In this document: positions 1 through 6,779 of the stretch, piece after piece
Layout: every line of letters begins with the position of its first letter
Position numbering within the stretch: the first letter of the stretch is position 1
Assembly: GCA_003151275.1 (NCBI GenBank)
Contig: PLXC01000078.1
Location: 4,246-45,918, forward strand
DNA from: Candidatus Melainabacteria bacterium
GTDB taxonomy: Bacteria; Cyanobacteriota; Vampirovibrionia; Obscuribacterales; Obscuribacteraceae
Direction of reading: 5' to 3'
Length of the DNA stretch: 41,673 nucleotides
Position numbers and translations under genes: made by a program
Notes under the pieces: generated by a model
Told to the model about the DNA's origin: nothing
Database searches by the model: none
Seen by the model: only the letters and a program-made list of their open reading frames with translations

Positions 1-376
1 GCCCCGAGAAATTTCTTGCTCAAGCCAAATCAATCGTTAGAGACGATTCGGCATCACGACCTCAAGGTTGCTGGTAGGTTTTGAGAATTACTGGATATAT
101 ACTCAGCCGATATCACCAACAGCTCTTAACATATTTAATCAATATCGGTCAGGACTGCATCGCTGCAGTCGAGCAAAGTAATCTCATATACTGCAATGCT
201 TGCCAAAGAAAAGTCGCTTCGATAGTAACGGTGAACGCGATTTATTTATTGCGAGCACTCCAACGTCTTGCCAGCACCACCATTATCTTAAGATCTAGAA
301 TCTGCAATGCGGACCGCGAGCGCGCCCACTCGGCCCTGAGCATTACTCACGGCCAAGCAGGCATGGGGGCTCTCGA

Positions 377-454
377 TTATTTACACATAGTCAGATATGT
401 CAAAAAACCAACGAGCGCAGAAATTATGATCCGAAGATCTATTACGATAGGCAT
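377..454 (-). CDS. Possible small hydrophobic peptide (25 aa)
   Basis: ATG at 454-452, TAA at 379-377. The peptide is 25 residues with a hydrophobic core (IIISALVGFLTYL) and a charged end, like a single short membrane helix. What makes it notable is its signals: a near-perfect Shine-Dalgarno (AAAGGAGGTG, spacer about 7) and an upstream promoter with a perfect TTGACA. It could be an intact small membrane peptide, for instance of the type I toxin kind, or the N-terminal stub of a gene cut short by a stop codon. Nothing in the sequence downstream decides this. No family recognised. Confidence 0.3.
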   Translation of the reverse strand: MPIVIDLRIIISALVGFLTYLTMCK

Positions 455-514
455 AGAATGCACCTCCTTTTGATGTAACAATCCTAAACTTACTCGATTT
501 CACAGCTAGCGCCT

Positions 515-544
515 ATTAAATGTTGATACCGAATATAGTGTCAA
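515..544 (-). promoter_or_regulatory. Candidate sigma-70 promoter for the 25-aa ORF
   Basis: On the minus strand TTGACA (544-539) is followed after 18 bases by TTTAAT (520-515), a perfect -35 and a 5/6 -10. The expected start near 508 leaves about 54 nt of leader to the ATG at 454. The -35 lies inside a 13-bp element that recurs at 24446-24458. Confidence 0.4.
531..543 (-). repeat. Short dispersed repeat TGACACTATATTC, copy 1
   Basis: Read on the minus strand this is TGACACTATATTC. The same 13 bases occur on the plus strand at 24446-24458. An 11-base version (ACACTATATTC) lies at 637-647 on the minus strand and a 9-base core (ACTATATTC) at 13624-13632 on plus. All lie between genes. Confidence 0.4.
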
Positions 545-662
545 AAGAGCACACCACGTCGCGCTTCCGCCTTCAACACATATCTTCTCCGTAAAGCCCC
601 TCTTACATCAAGCGCATATGCGGTTTTAGGGCTTTTGAATATAGTGTACAATTAAGGCATGT

Positions 663-702
663 TCTGCGCTGTGAGCCAGGCATGTGACACGCACAGCGCA
701 GA
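663..702. repeat. Inverted repeat with 11-bp arms
   Basis: The arms TCTGCGCTGTG (663-673) and CACAGCGCAGA (692-702) are perfect complements separated by 18 bases. RNA from either strand would form a GC-rich stem. No T-run follows on either side, so it is not a typical intrinsic terminator. It may be an operator, part of a small RNA, or a leftover. Confidence 0.4.
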
Positions 703-966
703 CAAGCCTCTCAACCCAACGTAGCTACTTGCGTTCAATCCATAGCAACTTGGCCTCTGCTGCTGAAACAATGATTATTGCGATGTTCGCGTAAGCCGGA
801 CCGCTCCAACCCGCACTCCGTCTGGGATTGGATTAACATTTCGAAACACTTCTATCTACCTGGCCTTATCGCCACAATCAACAATTCGTCTGCATATCAG
901 ACCGGTGCGCACCAAAGACGGTGACAATTCAATTATGTCTTTTTCTTTGTTAGGTCAGTAAATCGT

Positions 967-1296
967 TCACTGCGATTCCGGAATGTCAGATATTTTCTTG
1001 CTCTCGGCGACGAGCAGTTTAGGTATCTGCAATTCACGCCCTACCGTTATCTGGCGAGAATCATGGAGGACATCTTGATTTGCAGCAAAGATAATACCGA
1101 ATTTGGTTTGATCACCATATTAGCGATCGGCTAATTTGTAGAGACTGTCTCCCGCTTCTACAATGTATAGGTCTAGAAGTTCTGAAATTTCCGGCGTGCT
1201 TGATTACTGGTAACTGTCTAACACGTCTTTTACCTTCTCTAGTGCCTTCGGACGATATAAAACTTTGTTTGGCACCAAATATGGTGGCGTACAATC
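967..1296 (-). pseudogene. Broken LysM-domain protein (C-terminal remnant)
   Basis: On the minus strand the frame ending at TGA 969-967 reads as a typical LysM repeat: YIVEAGDSLYKLADR, then a TAA stop where a residue is expected, then YGDQTKFGIIFAANQDV and VGRELQIPKLL. This matches the LysM pattern (V..GDSL..IA...YGD......I..AN.......I..G..L.IP). The in-frame TAA (near 1121-1123) cuts the domain in two. Just upstream the coding-like frame changes (PYLVPNKVLYRPKALEKV, ending in a stop near 1210), which suggests a second lesion. LysM domains bind peptidoglycan and usually end cell-wall or phage-tail proteins. The remaining C-terminal tail is about 15 residues. The domain call is good; the full extent of the dead gene is uncertain. 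Confidence 0.65.
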
Positions 1297-1420
1297 TTAC
1301 AAAACCAGTAGTCAGTGCGAACGAAAAAGTTAGTCGGCGATCAAATTGACTTCGTGATCTTTTCCATATTACGAGTTCCGGATTTTTTGAACAACAATGC
1401 TGACATCCCAATTTGGCCTA

Positions 1421-1450
1421 TTGACAAAACCTAGACTTTGGCTCAATATT
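1421..1450 (+). promoter_or_regulatory. Candidate promoter for the Gabija-like operon
   Basis: TTGACA (1421-1426) is followed after 18 bases by AATATT (1445-1450). The -35 is perfect and the -10 matches 4/6. Transcription would start near 1457, leaving a leader of roughly 285 nt before the ATG at 1741. The -10 is covered by the left arm of a palindrome. Confidence 0.35.
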
Positions 1451-1476
1451 GAAAACGGTTTCCATTTTCAATATTG
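1444..1476. promoter_or_regulatory. Palindrome over the promoter, possible operator
   Basis: The arms CAATATTGAAAA (1444-1455) and TTTTCAATATTG (1465-1476) are perfect 12-bp complements with a 9-bp spacer. The left arm covers the candidate -10 and the repeat spans the expected start of transcription. That placement suits a repressor site in front of the Gabija-like genes. No repressor gene is visible nearby. Confidence 0.45.
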
Positions 1477-1740
1477 CAGAGGGTGGTTTCCGAACCGTAT
1501 GGCCGACCGCCTGTTACGTGTAAATATGTCCGCCAGTCCATGCAGGCTCATAGATGTACGTACGCGACGCAGAACGAGAATTTCTCGGTGCCAGGAGTAG
1601 CACGTTCAATGGCCAAACTCCAAGACAAGCCTTGTGAAGACCGGACTCGGCCCTCCCAGGACAGTTTACAACTAGTGGTGAAGTCTTAATGCTAGACAAG
1701 CTACCTGAGTTTCTCTTACTAATCGAATGGAGTTAGTTGA

Positions 1741-4131
1741 ATGCGTCTCAAATCATTTCACGTTCGCAATTTTAGAAGACTGAACGACGTGCACGTCGAT
1801 TTGGATCTGTCTACCACGATCTTCGTAGGCACCAATAACAGTGGCAAAACTTCAGCAACCCAAGTATTCAAACTCTTCCTAGATACAAAGGAGCGTCTTT
1901 GCATTCATGACTTCAGTGCCTATTGTTGGGCTATTTTTGACGAAATCGGCGCAGCCGAAGCCACAAATAAAAATAAGCCCTTGCCGTTCATCGAACTCGA
2001 TCTTTGGTTCACTGTCGAAAGTGATGATCTCCCTCGAGTAATGCCTCTCCTTCCAAGTCTGGACTGGAAGGATGCGCCAGTAGGCGTGAGAATGGTTTAT
2101 GCACCCAAAGATCAGGTTACGCTTCTTTCGAAGTTCCGTGAAGCAAAAAGCAATGCGGCTTCGGCTTCAGAACCCGCTTCCGAGGGCACCGAGGGTTTTC
2201 ATCCGTGGCCTGAGAAGCTAACTGACTATCTCAACAAGAAGCTCAAAGATGAGTACAAGGTCTACTACTACGTTCTTGATCATTCACAATTTGATGAGAA
2301 CCTTCAACCCAAACAGGGCTATATTCCGCAGCAACTTGAGGAATCTGCTGAAGGCGGACGCAAAATAGTTGACTCTCTGATCAAGGTCGACTTTCTATTT
2401 GCTCAACGTCATCAATCGGACTCTTCATCGAAAGGTCGGTCTGAGGATCTTTCTTCGCGCCTTAGTCGCTTTTACGATCGCAATTTGAAGAAATTTGATC
2501 AGGACTTCTCGGCAGTAAAGGCGCTGGCTCAGTCCGAATTGCAGTTGAATAGGCATCTCGAAACGGTGTTTGCACCGACGCTGGACAAGCTGAACAGGCT
2601 TGGATACCCGGGCTTTGCCAACCCACATCTTGTAATCAAGTCTGCATTTGACCCTGAAAGTGTCCTTACAAAAAACGCCAGTGTTCACTATGCACTTCGA
2701 GACCCAGAACGTCCAAATGGTGGCTCTAATGGTGACGAGCACGGTACATCCGGAGAATGTCGTAACGAATCTTCGCTGCCCGTGGCTGCACAGCAGTATT
2801 TGACGTTACCGGACAAATACAACGGTCTTGGTTTCAAAAACTTGATCTATATGGTTATCGAGATTCTAGATTTCTATAGTCGCTGGTGTGATCAGGAAGA
2901 GTCGCGCGCACCGGTTCATCTTGTTTTTATTGAAGAGCCAGAGGCGCATCTTCACGTTCAGTTGCAGCAAGTCTTTATTTCCAAAATCAATGAAATCATC
3001 CCCGATGACGGACCTCTTTATCGAACACAATTAGTTGTCACCACGCACTCACCGCACATTATATATGAGAGCAGCTTTACGCCTATAAGGTATTTTCAGC
3101 GAGCCAGTTTACTCGAATCAGGACATTATTCTAAAGTCTTGAATCTGTCTAAGTTTCAGGAAAATGAGAAGCAGACCATTGACTTCTTACGGCAATACAT
3201 GAAGCTAACGCACTGCGATCTATTCTTTGCCGACGCGGCCGTGTTGGTAGAGGGGAACGTGGAAAGGTTGCTTCTACCTCTGATGATTGAGAAGGTTGCT
3301 CCGCAGCTAAAATCCAGCTACTTGAGTATTTTGGAGTTGGGAGGCGCGTTTGCGCATTTATTCAAGAACCTGATTGAATTTCTTGGCATAACCACGTTGG
3401 TCATAACGGATTTAGATAGTGTCTTTCCGCCAGATGCTAAGTCTGCGAGCGCCTCAACAGCTACTAAGACTGAATCTGTTGAGGATCTTGATGATGAGGA
3501 ATCGGAATCCATCAGCCGGAAGGCATGCCCTGTGCATACGGAAAACGCGGTTACGTCAAACCAAACATTGATTCAATGGATTCCAGGACTGCTCAAGATC
3601 GCGGACCTGCTGGATGCGACCAGTGACAAAAAGTTGATGGAGTACAAAGGTAGTCCAGGCAGGGTGCGCGTTGCCTATCAAACAAAACAATCAGTAGCCT
3701 GGAAAAAGGAAGAAACACAGTTAGCGGGACGGACTTTCGAAGAAATGTTCGCACTCGAAAACTTGGTTTGGTGCCAGGAAGATGAACAAAAACCGCTTAA
3801 GTTACGTGTGGGCGGACGGAAGGCTGCTGAAACAATGACACTGGAACAGGTTGCTCAAAAGATCTTTGAAAAGGTAAGCGGAGATTCTTTTGGTAAGACT
3901 GATTTCGCCCTTGCACTGATGATGGCATCACCGTCAAATTGGAAAGTCCCGCAGTATATCTCTGAAGGACTTCTTTGGCTGAGGGATCAATTAATTCCAG
4001 CACAACTGGAACCGGTTGCTGACGAGGTCGACATGACTACCGAAACGCTACGCGAAGCGGCGTTGGGCACGTCCATTGCACCAAGTAATCCCCTGGCGGG
4101 TTCTCAAAGCGCTGAAGCAGCAAAGCTATGA
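1741..4131 (+). CDS. gajA: OLD-family ATPase/TOPRIM nuclease, GajA-like
   Basis: This 796-residue protein joins an ABC-type ATPase to a C-terminal TOPRIM nuclease, the layout of OLD nucleases and of GajA, the DNA-nicking subunit of Gabija. The Walker A is GTNNSGKT (30-37), the Walker B lies in FIEEPEAHLH (about 398-407), and the H-loop is VVTTHSPHI (about 432-440). The TOPRIM motifs are VEGNVER (near 503-509) and TDLDS (near 557-561), so the metal-binding Glu and DxD are kept. An acidic, serine-rich insert follows the DxD motif. The ATG has GGAG eight bases upstream. The stop overlaps the next gene by ATGA, so the two are probably made together. It is clearly longer than the roughly 580-residue GajA I know, so it is a large variant or a sister OLD-helicase system. 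I am sure of the family and fairly sure of the defence role. Confidence 0.9.
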   Translation: MRLKSFHVRNFRRLNDVHVDLDLSTTIFVGTNNSGKTSATQVFKLFLDTKERLCIHDFSAYCWAIFDEIGAAEATNKNKPLPFIELDLWFTVESDDLPRVMPLLPSLDWKDAPVGVRMVYAPKDQVTLLSKFREAKSNAASASEPASEGTEGFHPWPEKLTDYLNKKLKDEYKVYYYVLDHSQFDENLQPKQGYIPQQLEESAEGGRKIVDSLIKVDFLFAQRHQSDSSSKGRSEDLSSRLSRFYDRNLKKFDQDFSAVKALAQSELQLNRHLETVFAPTLDKLNRLGYPGFANPHLVIKSAFDPESVLTKNASVHYALRDPERPNGGSNGDEHGTSGECRNESSLPVAAQQYLTLPDKYNGLGFKNLIYMVIEILDFYSRWCDQEESRAPVHLVFIEEPEAHLHVQLQQVFISKINEIIPDDGPLYRTQLVVTTHSPHIIYESSFTPIRYFQRASLLESGHYSKVLNLSKFQENEKQTIDFLRQYMKLTHCDLFFADAAVLVEGNVERLLLPLMIEKVAPQLKSSYLSILELGGAFAHLFKNLIEFLGITTLVITDLDSVFPPDAKSASASTATKTESVEDLDDEESESISRKACPVHTENAVTSNQTLIQWIPGLLKIADLLDATSDKKLMEYKGSPGRVRVAYQTKQSVAWKKEETQLAGRTFEEMFALENLVWCQEDEQKPLKLRVGGRKAAETMTLEQVAQKIFEKVSGDSFGKTDFALALMMASPSNWKVPQYISEGLLWLRDQLIPAQLEPVADEVDMTTETLREAALGTSIAPSNPLAGSQSAEAAKL

Positions 4132-6110
4132 CGAAACGAATCGACAAACCTGACACCGACGCCGACAAAAGCGTAAAAACCTGTATTGGAGGCACCAAGC
4201 GCAAATGCTTTGTGGTTACAGCTGGTGCGGGTTCTGGTAAGACAACTTCGCTTGTCAAAGCGCTCGACTATATTGCGAAAACGCATGGTAATGAGCTCAG
4301 GCGAAGGCAGCAACAGGTAGCTTGCATAACATATACCGAAATCGCTGTTAAAGAAATCTGGGACGATGTCGGTAACAATGAGTTGTTTCACGTTTCAACA
4401 ATACATAGTTTTCTCTGGTCCATTGTAAAGCCCTTTCAGAACGACATTCGGAAGTGGCTAAAAGTCCGGCTCCAAGAGAAATTGTCCAAAGCTCGCCAGA
4501 AGCTTCAAGAACTATCGACACGGGCTGTGAAGGGACGAGAAAAACTCCTTAAGGATATTGTAAAACTTGAGCAAGCAATTCCGAAAGTCGACGGGATTCA
4601 TCGATTTACTTACGAGACGGCAAAGGACTATGGCAAAGGCGTACTCGGGCACAATGACGTTATAGATATGGTCCCTGAGCTGATTCTGAGGAATCCATTG
4701 CTAGTCTCTATTGTTTCGCAGCGATATCCGTTCGTGTTCGTTGACGAAAGCCAAGATACTTTTAGGCAAGTTGTGGACGCCTTGGTCTGTTTAGCAAAAG
4801 GCGCTCCAGAAAAATTTTGCTTGGGATTTTTTGGTGACCCCATGCAGCAAATTTACGGTCATGGTGCTGGCGCAATCGCACTAGAAGCTGGATGGGAACG
4901 TATAGAGAAGCCGGAAAATTTCCGGTCGCCACAACAAGTCTTAAACATCATCAATAAAATCCGTGCTGAGGGCGACGGTATAGTCCAAACGAGAGGTCGA
5001 CATACAAGTGTCGATGGATCGCTGGTGCCGCTGACGGGAGCAGCTCATCTTTTCATTCTGCCAAACGACAACGACAAAAGTAGGAACTTGGCCAAAGTCA
5101 GGTCCTGGCTTGCCCAAAAATACGCCGACGAAAACTGGCTCAGCGATAACAGAGAATCGGATGTCCGAATATTGGTGATCGTTCATCGAATGGCTGCTGT
5201 TCGCCTAGGTTTTCAGAGCCTTTTTGAATCCTTCAATGATGACACTCCAGACAAATTCAAAGATTCGTTTTTGGAAGGTACTTCCTGGATGCTAAGGCCT
5301 TTCCTGCGTGTGCTGCTCCCATTGGCTGAGGCGCTCAAGGAAGACCGTCAATTTGATGTTATGAACATTCTTCGCCGAGAGTGCCCTCAATTGCGTGCCG
5401 GATCTATCTCAGGTGAGACGCTGGTAACTTTGAAGGCAGACTCTGCAAAGCTTGCCAACTTGCTTGCAGCAGATGGAAGCGCGAGTGTGTTTGATGTATT
5501 GAGTTTTGCCACCAAGGCAAACCTTCTCATGATTGATGAGAGGTTTGATGAATTCATTGGTGTCACGCGCGCGTCCGAGATCGTTGACGAGACTACTGAT
5601 GAGGATGATGAAGAAACTATTCCAGGGGAGGAAGATGATTCCGCTGCAACAAGGGAGGTACTGCGAGCGTTTCTCCGCTGTTCTGCAAATCAATTGTGGC
5701 CTTATGCCGAATACTTGAACGATCAGTCTCCGTATTCAACACAGCACGGCATCAAGGGCGCTGAATTTGAGCGGGTGCTCGTCATCATCGATGATGAAGA
5801 AAATACCCATACCCAGTATTCTTACGACAAGTTGCTTGGTTTGGAAGCTTTATCAAAAACTGACAATGACAATATCGCATCCGATAAGGAATCTGTCTTG
5901 GACCGGACCAGAAGACTCTTTTACGTCTGTTGCTCGCGTGCAACCAAGGATTTGGGGATTGTTCTTTATGCCAACAACGTTCAGGGAGCTCGGTTGGGCT
6001 TGAGTAAGTCAATTCTCTTTTCTGAAAGCAATATACATGTGCTGTCTGAGTTAAATGCTTCGGAGGTCACAACCCCACCAGAAGCCGTAAGCAGGCACTC
6101 CCCTCCATGA
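4128..6110 (+). CDS. gajB: UvrD/Rep-like helicase, GajB-like
   Basis: A superfamily 1 helicase of 660 residues. The motifs appear in order: Walker A AGAGSGKTT (32-40), motif Ia around ACITYTEIAVKEI, Walker B FVFVDESQDT (about 201-210), motif III GDPMQQIYG (about 236-244), motif V around TQHGIKGAEFERV (about 537) and motif VI RRLFYVCCSRATKDL (about 594-608). A very acidic stretch (DETTDEDDEETIPGEEDD, about 487-505) sits inside domain 2. In Gabija, GajB is the helicase-like partner that works with the GajA nuclease. It starts inside the stop of the gajA-like gene (ATGA), which supports a two-gene unit. At 660 residues it is larger than the classic GajB (about 490), parallel to the enlarged partner. 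Confidence 0.9.
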   Translation: MTKRIDKPDTDADKSVKTCIGGTKRKCFVVTAGAGSGKTTSLVKALDYIAKTHGNELRRRQQQVACITYTEIAVKEIWDDVGNNELFHVSTIHSFLWSIVKPFQNDIRKWLKVRLQEKLSKARQKLQELSTRAVKGREKLLKDIVKLEQAIPKVDGIHRFTYETAKDYGKGVLGHNDVIDMVPELILRNPLLVSIVSQRYPFVFVDESQDTFRQVVDALVCLAKGAPEKFCLGFFGDPMQQIYGHGAGAIALEAGWERIEKPENFRSPQQVLNIINKIRAEGDGIVQTRGRHTSVDGSLVPLTGAAHLFILPNDNDKSRNLAKVRSWLAQKYADENWLSDNRESDVRILVIVHRMAAVRLGFQSLFESFNDDTPDKFKDSFLEGTSWMLRPFLRVLLPLAEALKEDRQFDVMNILRRECPQLRAGSISGETLVTLKADSAKLANLLAADGSASVFDVLSFATKANLLMIDERFDEFIGVTRASEIVDETTDEDDEETIPGEEDDSAATREVLRAFLRCSANQLWPYAEYLNDQSPYSTQHGIKGAEFERVLVIIDDEENTHTQYSYDKLLGLEALSKTDNDNIASDKESVLDRTRRLFYVCCSRATKDLGIVLYANNVQGARLGLSKSILFSESNIHVLSELNASEVTTPPEAVSRHSPP

Positions 6111-6413
6111 AGTTGCATGAGCGGCTGAGTGAAAGCGCGGCGAATAAAAAAGCAATGTTCGACAGGGATCTGATGACGCTTTGAGCGCCATTATGATACC
6201 GTAAATGGTGGCGCCATTGAACAATGCACTAACGCTGAAAGAGTAAAAACAAACCATCAAACAATTCTACTTAATCAATCGCGACGAAAAATCCGCACAG
6301 CTGACAGGTTCCCTTATGAGTGTTGCGCATTGACTTTCAACCGTACGTCAGAAAAACGAGTAGTGTACATCAAGGTTGATTTTCCACAGCAGCGGCTCTG
6401 GTACACACAGTCG

Positions 6414-6646
6414 GAATTCTTCCAAAGCGCGAAGCGAAAGCCTTCTCCATCTGATTCTTCACTTACTCTCGCCAGCTACTGCGGAAATACTGCAGTGAGA
6501 ATTAACCATAGGTATGAACGATTTAGGTGCTACAAAAAAATGGTGCAGATTATACTGGGCTCGATTTCACCTTTAGCGAAGTCGAGTACGCAATAGCTGC
6601 AAAAGGAAACTGCATCAAAGCGCTGTTCTTTTCGTATTACGAGTAA
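6414..6646 (+). pseudogene. Frameshifted fragment resembling DUF4062
   Basis: Downstream of the A7 run at 6534-6540 the frame reads NGADYTGLDFTFSEVEYAIA and on to a TAA at 6644-6646. This resembles the middle of DUF4062 (YTGLSFTE.EY.YAI...I....F). Immediately upstream, one frame away, INHRYERF resembles the GHRYGS step that precedes it in that family, and EFFQSA further up resembles its EFFPSA. Adding one base in the A-run would join the two. No start codon or complete N-terminus is visible, so it is a decayed fragment even if the A-run is a sequencing error. DUF4062 occurs at the front of many NTPase or NLR-like defence and signalling proteins. The assignment rests on short motifs and is tentative. 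Confidence 0.42.
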
Positions 6647-6716
6647 TTCTGTTAACAGCTCAATCGTTAGACGACAATAAGCACAAGCGATTCGGAACAG
6701 AACGGGTACAACAACC

Positions 6717-6722
6717 TATAAT
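6717..6722 (+). promoter_or_regulatory. Consensus -10 box ahead of the SNF2 operon
   Basis: TATAAT at 6717-6722 is a perfect -10 about 57 bases before the ATG at 6780. No good -35 is present at the usual distance (GGAACA at 6694-6699), so the promoter would be weak or need an activator. Confidence 0.25.
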
Positions 6723-6779
6723 GTGGCATCTCATACTTCTGGAAACCTTCGTCTCATTCGACTAATCTGAATCGTGATT

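Larger units (their letters stand above)
1..1740. other. Gene-poor left flank with decayed sequence
   Basis: No intact large gene is visible in this stretch. Two plus-strand frames run in from the left edge and stop at 75-77 and 82-84; either could be the tail of a truncated upstream gene and I cannot choose between them. The longer open frames here (for example 81-473 on plus and 1112-1411 on minus) have no ribosome site, family motif or convincing amino-acid make-up, so I do not call them. What can be supported is listed separately: a short hydrophobic ORF with promoter, a hairpin, a LysM remnant, and a promoter with a palindrome in front of the first defence gene. Confidence 0.6.
6111..6773. 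other. Gap between the Gabija-like and SNF2 operons
   Basis: A 663-base gap. It carries the DUF4062-like fragment in its second half and a candidate promoter near 6717. The rest shows no ribosome site, RNA gene or terminator that I can support; the 88-codon frame at 6330-6596 is covered by the pseudogene call. Confidence 0.5.

Noticed and set aside
81..473. 130-codon plus-strand frame near the left edge
   Set aside because: TTG start, no ribosome site, no motif, and the minus strand in the same place has a better-supported short ORF.
1112..1411. 99-codon minus frame
   Set aside because: It is out of frame with the LysM remnant that explains most of the same bases.
6185..6220. GCGCCA...TGGCGC stem after the helicase gene as a terminator
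   Set aside because: Six-base stem with a large loop and no T-run.
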